Below are positions 8,010 through 15,672 of a DNA stretch of 64,000 nucleotides, in pieces (position 1 is the stretch's first letter; the number at the start of each line of letters is the position of its first letter). The notes under the pieces are model-generated. The model did not search any database. It saw only the letters and a list, made by a program, of their open reading frames with translations, and had not been told where the DNA came from. The stretch lies in NCBI GenBank assembly GCA_029547805.1, contig JAKPOP010000003.1, positions 124,001-188,000 on the forward strand. Direction: 5' to 3'. The DNA is from Deltaproteobacteria bacterium (GTDB lineage Bacteria; Myxococcota_A; UBA9042; DTJE01). A program made the position numbers and the translations under genes.

Positions 8010-8585
8010 ATGGACCTCGGGTCCGCTCGACACGTCGGCATCTTCGGCGGTTCCTTTGACCCGCCCCACGTCGCGCACGTGATGGCCGTCGCCTGGGCCC
8101 TCTCCTGCACTCCCTGTCGTCAGGTCCTGATCCTGCCCTGCTTCGATCACCCCCTCGGGAAGGACGGGTCCCCGTTCGAGGCACGAGTCGCGATGGCCCG
8201 GCTGGCCTTTCGGACCTTCGGTCACGGGGCCCACGTCTCGACGCTCGAGTCCCGTCTCCCCAGCCCCTCCTTCACGATCCAGACCGTCCGGCACCTCGTG
8301 GACCGGAACCCCGGGACCCGGTTCCACCTGCTCCTGGGAACCGACATCCTGGACGAGCGGGATCGCTGGCGGTCCTTTGACGAGGTCGTGCGCCTTGCTC
8401 CTCCCTTCTGGCTGGCTCGAGGCGCCCGGGACCCCCGGGCCCACTCGCCGGCCCTTCCTGCCATCTCGTCCACGGAGATCCGGGCGGCCATCTCCCGGGG
8501 AGAGGACGTGTCGGACCGGGTTCCACTGTCCGTGCTGCAAGAGATTCGTCGCCGTGGTCTCTATCGCCGGGAGGATCGATCGTGA
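8010..8585 (+). CDS. nadD: Nicotinate-nucleotide adenylyltransferase
   Basis: The 191-residue product has the nucleotidyltransferase signature GIFGGSFDPPHVAHV (GxFDPxHxxH) at the N-terminus, a middle SFTIQTVRHL and the C-terminal ISSTEIR motif that binds the triphosphate. NadD converts nicotinate mononucleotide and ATP to deamido-NAD in the cytoplasm. The frame is open upstream to 7959, but GGAGG at 8000-8004 sits just before the ATG at 8010 and gives the family's N-terminus, so 8010 is chosen. It overlaps the DUF2520 gene by 4 nt (GTGA). In many bacteria nadD sits beside rsfS and obg; that arrangement is absent here. Confidence 0.93.
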   Translation: MDLGSARHVGIFGGSFDPPHVAHVMAVAWALSCTPCRQVLILPCFDHPLGKDGSPFEARVAMARLAFRTFGHGAHVSTLESRLPSPSFTIQTVRHLVDRNPGTRFHLLLGTDILDERDRWRSFDEVVRLAPPFWLARGARDPRAHSPALPAISSTEIRAAISRGEDVSDRVPLSVLQEIRRRGLYRREDRS

Positions 8586-9460
8586 AGGGGGCTCGGGATC
8601 CCGGTCCCGTCTTCATCGTGGGCGCGGGAAAGGCGGGCACGTCCCTGGCCTGCGCTCTGCGCGATGCGGGGTTCCCGGTTCTGCTGGTCCTTCGACACGC
8701 CCCCGCCCGGAACCTCCCCGTGCCGTTCCGGCATCTGGATTCCCTGGCATTCCCAGGAACCCGTCCGACGGTGGTGGTCCTGGCCGTGCCGGACCGGTGC
8801 CTTCCGGAGGTGGCCGACCGGATCGTCCTCCCGGCGGAGCCTGGATCGCGCCTGGTCCTGGGACACCTGTCGGGGGTGCTCCCCTCCTCGGGACTGGCTC
8901 CCGGATTTGCCGACCGAGTGGCGGGGCGCTTTTCCGCCCATCCCTTGTTCGCCTTTCCCCCGCCGGATCCGCCCCTTCCCATCCCCGGAGGCGTTCCCTT
9001 CCTGGTGGAGGGCGACGAGGCAGGGATCGCCATTGCCCAGGCGCTGGTCCTCGCCATCGAAGGGATGCCGATTCCCATCGATCCGGCCCGGAAGCCCCTG
9101 GCCCATGGGGCCGCCGTGCTGGCGGCGAACCTCCCGGCCGAACTCGTCTTCTGCGCGGCCGACGTCTTCCGGGACCTGGGTGTTCCCGACCCCCAACGGG
9201 TGGCGGCCCGACTCTTCCGCTCCCTGTCGGACAACCTCGAGAACCAGCCCTCCCCGTCGGCCCTCACCGGGCCTCTGGCCCGAGGGGATGCCGGGACCGT
9301 CAAGGCCAATCTCGCGGCGCTGAGGCAATGGGCCGGACGGTCCCGGGACATCCCCTCCCTCTACCGGCGACTCTCCTCGATGCTTGCGGCTCGGATGCGA
9401 CGCGCCGGCCTTCCGGGGCCGACCAGCGCCTGGAAGCGCCTGCGGGAGGTCCTGCGATGA
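8582..9460 (+). CDS. Rossmann-like DUF2520 oxidoreductase-type protein
   Basis: The 292-residue protein opens with a dinucleotide-binding GAGKAGTSLACAL motif (residues about 14-26), continues with VVVLAVPDRCLPEVA, and has HPLFAFP and TGPLARGDAGTV, the landmarks of Rossmann-like plus DUF2520 proteins. These resemble 6-phosphogluconate-dehydrogenase-type enzymes with an all-helical C-terminal domain. The substrate is unknown in most species. It begins with a GTG overlapping the nadD stop (GTGA) and ends overlapping the next gene (ATGA), so nadD, this gene and the small membrane protein form a translationally coupled trio. Cytoplasmic; the family call is strong, the function open. Confidence 0.85.
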   Translation: MKGARDPGPVFIVGAGKAGTSLACALRDAGFPVLLVLRHAPARNLPVPFRHLDSLAFPGTRPTVVVLAVPDRCLPEVADRIVLPAEPGSRLVLGHLSGVLPSSGLAPGFADRVAGRFSAHPLFAFPPPDPPLPIPGGVPFLVEGDEAGIAIAQALVLAIEGMPIPIDPARKPLAHGAAVLAANLPAELVFCAADVFRDLGVPDPQRVAARLFRSLSDNLENQPSPSALTGPLARGDAGTVKANLAALRQWAGRSRDIPSLYRRLSSMLAARMRRAGLPGPTSAWKRLREVLR

Positions 9461-9900
9461 ACGAGCAAGAAGTCCCTGAATCTTCTGGTTCCGTGCCTCC
9501 TGGCGACAACGGCGCTCCCTCGTCGGAGGACCCGTCGCCTCCTCGGGCCTTCGGGGAGGTCGTCTCCCGGCGGCCCTGGTACCTCGTCGTGCTGGTCTTC
9601 CCGTTCGGGATCCTGCTGGCGGCGGCTCCCTTCCTCTTCCACCTGGAACGGAACGACCTCCCTCGGGTCCTGTCGGCCTATGATGCCGCCTGCCAGGTCC
9701 CTTCCCCCGCGATCCGCTGCGTCAACCGCCAGGGCTTCCTTCCGCGGATCGAGTCCGTGGAGACGCCATCGGGGGCCACCGAGGCCTTCCGTTTGACCCT
9801 GACCCCTCGTGCCGGAAGGACCGGAGAGACGGAGGGGCGATGGATGGTGGTCCGGGAAGGGGCATCCTGGCAGGTCCGGGACGACCCGCCGACCCGGTAG
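9457..9900 (+). CDS. Small single-TM protein, unknown function
   Basis: This 147-residue protein begins at an ATG overlapping the preceding stop by 4 nt. The first 40 residues are acidic and proline/serine rich. One strong transmembrane segment follows (about residues 42-60, YLVVLVFPFGILLAAAPFLF). The remaining 85 residues, with two cysteines (CQVP, IRCV), are probably periplasmic with the N-terminus inside. Charge distribution around the TM (SRRPWY before it) supports that topology. No domain is recognised. The much longer frame upstream of 9457 lies over nadD and the DUF2520 gene and is rejected. The gene converges with the last gene of the minus-strand operon, only 4 bp away. Confidence 0.7.
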   Translation: MNEQEVPESSGSVPPGDNGAPSSEDPSPPRAFGEVVSRRPWYLVVLVFPFGILLAAAPFLFHLERNDLPRVLSAYDAACQVPSPAIRCVNRQGFLPRIESVETPSGATEAFRLTLTPRAGRTGETEGRWMVVREGASWQVRDDPPTR

Positions 9901-9904
9901 GACC

Positions 9905-10444
9905 TCACGGGGTCATGACGTCCAGGCGCCACTTCCCCTGCTCCAGGATCAGCACCGTGGGGGGGTCCGACTTCCGCGGGTCATTGCAACGAACGAAGAT
10001 CTTGACCCGGTCGGCCGCCAGGGGAACCCGGCGGCACAGGGTGTAGGCGGGCCTCCTGGGATCCGCGACATACTTGCCGACGTGCTCCCGCACCCGGGGC
10101 CAGATGTTGCCCAGGATGTGGTCCTTTGGAGCCCCCTGGGTGAAGAGTCGGTAGAAGGCCTCCCGGCCTTCCTCCGAGTCGTCCCCCAGTGCGAGGCGAT
10201 AGGCATCGTAGAGGACCCCCTCCGGGGTGTCGTCCCCTCCGGCGGCCACTTCCTTCTGATCCGGACAACTGGAGGCAACCCGTTCCAGCGCCGGGGGCGT
10301 CTCGCCAGGGGTGCCCGCTGCCCGGTCCTGGGTCTCCGTGGCAGCGACTGGCGCCTTGGTGGCCACGGGTTCCCCGGTGGCCGGCACATCCTTCCGACAT
10401 CCCCAGACCGATAGCAGCAGGAGGACGATCAGGGCGGCTCGCAT
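9905..10444 (-). CDS. Lipoprotein, last gene of the Glt-like operon
   Basis: The 179-residue product has a lipoprotein leader MRAALIVLLLLSVWGC with the acylated Cys at residue 16. A linker rich in Ala, Thr, Pro and Glu follows (to about residue 55), then a compact domain with four or more cysteines (SSCPDQ, TLCRRV, FVRCND). The C-terminal strand pattern VKIFVRCNDPRKSDPPTVLI...GKWRLDVM recalls SnoaL/NTF2-like or DUF4878-like folds, but I cannot assign it. GGAGG seven bases before the ATG at 10444 fixes the start; an upstream in-frame extension to 10768 lies over the neighbouring gene. Residue +2 is Arg, compatible with outer-membrane sorting. It is the 3'-most gene of the operon beginning at 20425. 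Confidence 0.75.
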   Translation of the reverse strand: MRAALIVLLLLSVWGCRKDVPATGEPVATKAPVAATETQDRAAGTPGETPPALERVASSCPDQKEVAAGGDDTPEGVLYDAYRLALGDDSEEGREAFYRLFTQGAPKDHILGNIWPRVREHVGKYVADPRRPAYTLCRRVPLAADRVKIFVRCNDPRKSDPPTVLILEQGKWRLDVMTP

Positions 10445-10503
10445 GGTCGGCACCTCCGGACGGCACGGGGAGACGCCTCGCGGGCGCGGGAATCTCTGGC
10501 GGA

Positions 10504-10761
10504 TCAGCGGAACACCTCTTCCTTGGCCGTCTGCATCATCGGGTCCAGAAACGACTTCTTGAGTCGCAGCAGGCGCTCGAACTTCACCTTCTGCCGGGCG
10601 TCGGTGTAGAGGGCCGTCGGCTTCTTGATGTCGCCGTCGATCAACTGGTCCGAAAAGTCGTAGAACTTCGATTTCACCCCGCCCTTGGGTGCCGACTGGG
10701 CCAGCAGCAGCCCCGGAAGCAGCAATCCCACGCAGAGAACCATCCAACCCAGGCGCTTCAT
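10504..10761 (-). CDS. Small secreted protein next to the GltE-like gene (possible GltF/CglF counterpart)
   Basis: Only 85 residues. A classical signal peptide MKRLGWMVLCVGLLLPGLLLA precedes QSAPKGG, leaving a mature protein of about 64 residues that is basic and helical (KKPTALYTDARQKVKFERLLRLKKSFLDPMM). GGAGG is well placed before the ATG at 10761. It lies 36 nt after the GltE-like TPR gene. In Myxococcus the small exported GltF/CglF is encoded beside gltE (remembered, not searched), so this may be its counterpart, but at this size similarity cannot be judged by eye. It would act in the periplasm. Confidence 0.65.
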   Translation of the reverse strand: MKRLGWMVLCVGLLLPGLLLAQSAPKGGVKSKFYDFSDQLIDGDIKKPTALYTDARQKVKFERLLRLKKSFLDPMMQTAKEEVFR

Positions 10762-10797
10762 CGTCCACCTCCCGTGAAGCAGGCCGTCTTCATCCTA

Positions 10798-12180
10798 TCA
10801 CTTCGCATCGGGTTCTGCCGAGGGAGCCGCCGGGGCCGGAGCCGGCTGGGTTCCCTGCTCCGGCTGGGCCCCCTGCTCCGGCTGGGCCCCCTGGGGAGCG
10901 GTTTCCTCCTGGGGCTCCGGCGGCATCATGATCCCACCGTTGGCCTTCATCTCCTTGAGCACCGGGAGCCGCCCCCGGATGGGGTCGTTGGCCGGCGGGC
11001 TCGCCCGTTCGAGGTACCAGTCGTAATACTGGATCGCCTGATCCAGGTCGTTGAGCGAACTCTCGTACACCTTGCCGATACGGGCGTAGAGGGGCCCCAG
11101 GTTCGGGTTCAGTTCCAGGGCCTTCTTCCAGCGCTCGACCGCCTCCTTGGGCTGGTGCAGGCCCAGCAGGCACGAACCGGAACCGACCCAGGCCTCGGCC
11201 TCCCCGGGAACGAGGCGGATCACCGCGTCATACTGTTCCAGGGCGGCCTGGTAGTGCAGGTATTCCAGATAGATCGCCGCCAGATTCATCCGGGCCTCGA
11301 AGTTGTCGGGGTCCACCACCAGGGCCTTCTCGAAGGAGGCGACGGCCTTGGGTGTCTCTCCCATCTTCAGGTAGGTCACCCCGAGGTTCGTGAGGGCCTC
11401 GGTGCTGTTGGGGTCCTCCCGGAGGGCCTTCTCCTCGAAGACCCACCGCGCGATGTTGAGCCGGCCGGCCTGGAGGTTGATCAGGCCCCGGGTGTTCAGG
11501 GCGACCACGTTCCGGGGCTGGAGCAGCAGCACCTTCTTGACGAAGTCCTCGGCCGTCTTCTGGTCACCCCGCATGAGCCAGTAGAGCGCCAGGGCGTTGT
11601 TCGCCTGGACATTGTCCGTGTCCTCGGAGATGACCTCGTCGAAGAGTCGCTTCGCCTCGCTCTCGTAGCGATCGGCCTTCTGGGTGTCCCGGGCCTCCCG
11701 GGCCCTCTTTGCCAGCGAGAGATAGACCTTGCCCACGGCGGCCTTGGCATCCCGGTTGCCCGGATTCTTCTGGAGGGCCTGCTGATAGACCTCCACGGCC
11801 TCCAGCGGCCGCCCGGTCCGCTCGAAGAGCATGCCAAGGTTGAACCAGGCCTCCAGGAAGGCCGGGTCTCGCCGGGTCGCCTCCTCGAAGGCGCTCCGGG
11901 CGGTGGCATAGTCCGGAGGGGTCTGGGACACGGCCCGGACACCCCGCCGGAAGGCATCCTGGGCTGCCCGGTCCACGCCATCGACGTACTCGGGCTCCTT
12001 GGGAGCCTCGACCACGCGCATGGTGACCTGCTCGCGCTGCTTCTTGCCACCGTCCTTCTTCGTCTCCGCGGTGGTGGCAGCCTCGGTCCCGTCTCCTCGG
12101 ACCTGGGCGGTCCCACCACCGCAGGCGACGACAAACACGGTTCCAAGGACCCCAAGACTGGCAACTCCGAGAATCCTCAT
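10798..12180 (-). CDS. TPR lipoprotein, GltE/AglT-like
   Basis: The 460-residue protein has a lipobox at VVAC (Cys 20), a polar linker to about residue 65 and then around eight TPR units (for example DPAFLEAWFNLGMLFERTG, ALTNLGVTYLKMGETPKA, ARIGKVYESSLNDLDQA). The C-terminus is a Gln/Pro/Ala-rich tail with tandem GAQPEQ repeats. Myxococcal GltE (AglT) is a periplasmic TPR protein of similar size needed for gliding motility, and the adjacent large TPR gene matches GltD, so this is the likely role; an Nfs-type paralogue is the alternative. The start codon overlaps the stop of the preceding gene by 4 nt (ATGA). It should be anchored to the outer membrane (Gly at +2). Confidence 0.8.
   Translation of the reverse strand: MRILGVASLGVLGTVFVVACGGGTAQVRGDGTEAATTAETKKDGGKKQREQVTMRVVEAPKEPEYVDGVDRAAQDAFRRGVRAVSQTPPDYATARSAFEEATRRDPAFLEAWFNLGMLFERTGRPLEAVEVYQQALQKNPGNRDAKAAVGKVYLSLAKRAREARDTQKADRYESEAKRLFDEVISEDTDNVQANNALALYWLMRGDQKTAEDFVKKVLLLQPRNVVALNTRGLINLQAGRLNIARWVFEEKALREDPNSTEALTNLGVTYLKMGETPKAVASFEKALVVDPDNFEARMNLAAIYLEYLHYQAALEQYDAVIRLVPGEAEAWVGSGSCLLGLHQPKEAVERWKKALELNPNLGPLYARIGKVYESSLNDLDQAIQYYDWYLERASPPANDPIRGRLPVLKEMKANGGIMMPPEPQEETAPQGAQPEQGAQPEQGTQPAPAPAAPSAEPDAK
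10853..10893. repeat. 18-bp tandem repeat in the GltE-like tail
   Basis: Two exact copies of an 18-bp unit (10853-10870 and 10871-10888) and a partial third encode repeated GAQPEQ hexapeptides in the proline-rich tail. This kind of repeat can vary in copy number between strains. Confidence 0.85.
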
Positions 12181-15100
12181 GGGGCCACCTCCTCCACCAT
12201 GCGCACCTCGACCCCCTGGCGCCGCAGCGTCCGGATGAAGGAAGTGGTCGCCAGGGTGTCCTTGGACCGGTTGTTCCGCGTCAGTTCATCCCCGACCACC
12301 GGGAAGGTGTCCGGGTTCACCCGCACCGCGTACTCGGCGCAGGCCCGCGACCACTTGTTGTACACCTTCTCCTCGTGGGCCAGGGACAGGGCCCGCTCGA
12401 AGGCCCGCAGGGACTTCTCCTGGACGGGCCGCATGATCTCCTCGAGGATGCTCCGGTACTGGTCCTGGAAGGTCGGTGCGACGCTGAGCCACTCCATGCC
12501 CCAGTCGTACTTCTGGATCGTGTCCAGGTCGCCGTTCCGGAAGGCCGCCTGCACGATCCGGCAATCCTTCTGGGGAACCCCCGGGCAGGGGCAGTCGGGA
12601 ATCGGGACGTTGTCCAGTTCCTTGTAGAACTCGTAGTAGAGCAGCCCCATCTTGAAGAGGGCTCCGGCGGACCATCCTCCGGACTTGTAGGACAGAACCG
12701 CGTCGAAGGCCTTCTCGGCCCGCTGCTGGGCCTCGGCCTTCGCCGCAAGGGCCTTCTTGAGCACGTTGGGATCCACCGTCGAGGGGATCCGGAGGGCCGA
12801 GAAGTCGTCGTAGAGATAGTCCGCCAGTTCGAATGCGGCCTGCGCGGCGTACTGCTTCGAGGTCCGCACCGCCTCGGCGTCCTGAAGGCGGTTGAAGATG
12901 TCCAGGGCCTGCTGGAAGAAGGCCACGGCGGCCTTCCGCTGCTTCTCCTTGTCCAGGCGCTTGAGGCAGTCTCCCGCACGGGTGGCCGCCTCGACCGCGA
13001 GGTCGGCCCGCTTGTAGCCCTTCTTGAGCCACGCGGCGTAGGTCTCGTGCGCCTTCCGGAGCCCCTCGGGCGTGTTCATGGCCTCGTAGGCCCGTCCGAT
13101 GCGGAGGTGCACCATCGGGGCGTCCGGGTGTTCAGGGAACTGCTTCAGGAACTTCTGGTACACCTCGATGGCATCCCGGTATTCCCCGAGGGCCTCCCGG
13201 ATCAGGCCGGCGTTCTGGAAGGCATCGGCCATCTGGGCCTGGACGTGCCGATAGTTCTCCTTCTTCTCCTCCGAGTCTCCGGCCTGGGGCGCCGGGATGG
13301 ACCGGAACTGCTCCATCGCCTCGAAGGTCTCGGCGGCCTTCTCGAACTCCGTCTGGGACTCATAGATCATCGCCACCGTGAACAGGGCCTCCGGGGCGAC
13401 GTCACTCTTCGGGAACTCCCGGACCACGCGCAGGTAGACCCGGATGGCCTTGTCCGGCTCCTTCTGGCTTTCATACAGCGCCGCGACGTTGAACAGGGCC
13501 TTCGAGGCCAGTTCCTCGTTGCCCCGGAACTCCTCGTAGACCCGCATGGCCTCGTCGGAGGCCTGCCCGTACTTCTTCTCGACCGACAGCAGTCGGGCGT
13601 TCTCGGTCATCGCGATGGCGACGATCTTCTTGAGGTCCTTCTCGGACCTGACCGTGAAGTTCCGGGCGGCGATCAGGCGCCGGGCCCACTCCTCGACCTT
13701 GGTCCACTGCTGGAGCCGCTGGTAGCAGTCCAGCAGCGTGAACACGGCATAGGCCGCAAACTTCGAGGAGGGGTCGTAGTCGAAGAGGACCTGGAGCCGT
13801 TCCACCGCGTCCTGGAACTTCCCGTGCCGGTAGAAGACCTGGGCCGCGATGAACATGATCTCGGGGATCTTCTCGCCCCGCTTCGGATTCTTCTTTCGGA
13901 CCTCGGGGTCCCGGATGAGGTCCGTCAGCAGCCGGACGTAGGTGTCCGCGGCGGCCACGTAGTCCACCTCCAGCGGGTGGAGGTCCGTCTCGGGGATGGG
14001 GGCCTCGGCCTTCTTCGGGTCCACCTTGACCACCTCGATGCCCTCGCCCCGCTTCGTCCCCTCGCTGATCCCCGCTGCAATCATCAGTTCCTGCGTCGCG
14101 TAGATGACGCCCAGGGCCGCATCCTCCACGTACTCGCCCTTCGTGTCGCGCTCGATCACCTTCTTGTACTGCTCGAGGGCCTGCTGGTAGTCCTTCATCT
14201 GGTCATAGAGGATCTCGGCGTAATAGAAGTTCACCACGTAGGCGTTCTTGCTGTCCGGGAAGCGCGACAGGTAGACCTGGTACTTCTCGGCGGCCTTCCG
14301 ATAGAGGTCCGCCCGGTTCAGTCGCTGGGCCTCCCGATGGTAGTAGTTCGCGATGTAGAGCAGGTGTTCCTCCGTGAGGGCGTCTGCCTCCTGGAGGACC
14401 TCCTCGTGGTTCCTGTTCGCGGTCCGCCAGGAACCGTTGGGCTTGAAGTACTCCAGGGCCTCCATCGTCACCCGGTCCAGCATGTCGTAATCGTTGGTGT
14501 TCTTGTAGAGGCTCAGCAGGATCTTGTAGTACTCGACGATGGCCGGCGTGGTCCGCTCCCGCTCGATGAAGTGCCGGAAGAGGGCCACCGCCTCGGGGAT
14601 CTTGTCCTGCCCGACGTAGAGGTCTCCCAGCATGCGCAGTTTCTTGTAGGCCTCCTCCTCGGACAGGACCTTCAGGAAGTAGTCCCGGGCTCGCTGCCAC
14701 CCGTTGTCCACCTCGGCGAAGGTCACCACAAGGTCGTTGAGGGCCTGATTCCGGAACTCGATGACGCCCTTGCCGGTTCCCTGCTTGCCCACGGCCGCCA
14801 CGACCTTCTGGAACATCTCGATGGCCGTGTCGTACTCCCGGAGGTTGAAATAGACCCACGCCAGTTTGTACATGGCGTAGTTGACCATGGCCGAGTTCGG
14901 AAACTGCTGGATGATCCGCTCGTAGTTGGTCTTGGCATAGAACAGGGAGTTCGTCTCGAAGTAGTACTCCGCCATGGCCAGCAGGGCCTCGGGGATCCAC
15001 TTGGACTTCGGATAGTCCTTCACGAGGCGGTTCAGGTACTCGACGCCCTCCTTCTGCAGGGCCCGGTTCTTCTTCGCCTTGCCCTCCTTCAGGGCGCCCT

Positions 15101-15638
15101 TCCCGAGGTAGTAGTAGACCTCGTCAATGCGGGCATACCCCGGAAATTCCTGGAGGATCCGTCGATAGAGGTCCAGGGACCGGGAATAGTCCTCGACCGG
15201 CTCCTGGGGAGGCTCGGTGAGGCGTCCCTGGTTGTAGGCCTCCATCGCCTTCTCCCACTCGGCCCGCTGCTGGAGGTACTGGTAGAGCTGCTCCTCCCAC
15301 CAGGCCTCGGCGAGCATGTGCATGACCTTCGGGGCCCGCTCCGGGTCCTTCCGGTAGTCGGGGTTCGCCAGCAACTGCTCGAGCTTGGCGATGTTCTCCC
15401 GGCGCTTCTCGCTGATGGCGCGCATCTTCGCCGCGAGCGACTCATTGGCCAGGGCCTCGGCCTGTTCCAGGCTGAACTTGCCGCTCCGGGCCGTCCCGGG
15501 TTGCCCCTGTTGCCCCTCGGCAGGGGAGCCGGCCTCCGGTGCCTTGCCAGGCGCGCCCTGGGGCTGTCCTCCCGTCTGGGCCGCCACCGGGGCAGCGATC
15601 AGCAGCGCCAGGCAAAGGGAAAAACGGCTTGTGCTCAT
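12177..15638 (-). CDS. Large periplasmic TPR protein, GltD-like
   Basis: The 1153-residue product has a signal peptide (residues 1-20, ending APVAA) and a proline/glycine linker. The rest is helical and packed with TPR-type pairs, including LYRRILQEFPGYARIDEVYYYL, KTNYERIIQQFPNSAMVNYA, KYQVYLSRFPDSKNAYVVNF and VYLRVVREFPKSDVAPEALF. The recurring FP(N/D/K)S turn is typical of outer-membrane TPR scaffolds such as BamD and YbgF. Near residue 1030 a small cysteine cluster (CPCPGVPQKDC) interrupts the repeats. Size, leader and position beside a GltE-like gene match GltD of the Myxococcus gliding machinery, which is periplasmic. The adjacent 641-residue gene upstream and the coupled GltE-like gene downstream indicate one complex. 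Confidence 0.82.
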   Translation of the reverse strand: MSTSRFSLCLALLIAAPVAAQTGGQPQGAPGKAPEAGSPAEGQQGQPGTARSGKFSLEQAEALANESLAAKMRAISEKRRENIAKLEQLLANPDYRKDPERAPKVMHMLAEAWWEEQLYQYLQQRAEWEKAMEAYNQGRLTEPPQEPVEDYSRSLDLYRRILQEFPGYARIDEVYYYLGKGALKEGKAKKNRALQKEGVEYLNRLVKDYPKSKWIPEALLAMAEYYFETNSLFYAKTNYERIIQQFPNSAMVNYAMYKLAWVYFNLREYDTAIEMFQKVVAAVGKQGTGKGVIEFRNQALNDLVVTFAEVDNGWQRARDYFLKVLSEEEAYKKLRMLGDLYVGQDKIPEAVALFRHFIERERTTPAIVEYYKILLSLYKNTNDYDMLDRVTMEALEYFKPNGSWRTANRNHEEVLQEADALTEEHLLYIANYYHREAQRLNRADLYRKAAEKYQVYLSRFPDSKNAYVVNFYYAEILYDQMKDYQQALEQYKKVIERDTKGEYVEDAALGVIYATQELMIAAGISEGTKRGEGIEVVKVDPKKAEAPIPETDLHPLEVDYVAAADTYVRLLTDLIRDPEVRKKNPKRGEKIPEIMFIAAQVFYRHGKFQDAVERLQVLFDYDPSSKFAAYAVFTLLDCYQRLQQWTKVEEWARRLIAARNFTVRSEKDLKKIVAIAMTENARLLSVEKKYGQASDEAMRVYEEFRGNEELASKALFNVAALYESQKEPDKAIRVYLRVVREFPKSDVAPEALFTVAMIYESQTEFEKAAETFEAMEQFRSIPAPQAGDSEEKKENYRHVQAQMADAFQNAGLIREALGEYRDAIEVYQKFLKQFPEHPDAPMVHLRIGRAYEAMNTPEGLRKAHETYAAWLKKGYKRADLAVEAATRAGDCLKRLDKEKQRKAAVAFFQQALDIFNRLQDAEAVRTSKQYAAQAAFELADYLYDDFSALRIPSTVDPNVLKKALAAKAEAQQRAEKAFDAVLSYKSGGWSAGALFKMGLLYYEFYKELDNVPIPDCPCPGVPQKDCRIVQAAFRNGDLDTIQKYDWGMEWLSVAPTFQDQYRSILEEIMRPVQEKSLRAFERALSLAHEEKVYNKWSRACAEYAVRVNPDTFPVVGDELTRNNRSKDTLATTSFIRTLRRQGVEVRMVEEVAP

Positions 15639-15672
15639 CGGACCCTCGCATTGAAAGGAGTGAGTCGTTGCC

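Noticed and set aside
8377-9456. N-terminal extension of the small membrane protein frame
   Set aside because: Covers nadD and DUF2520 in another frame; composition is Arg/Gly/Pro-rich shadow. The ATGA overlap at 9457 gives a natural start.
10853-10893. CRISPR-like short repeat
   Set aside because: Two and a third abutting 18-bp copies in frame within a coding sequence; simple tandem coding repeat.
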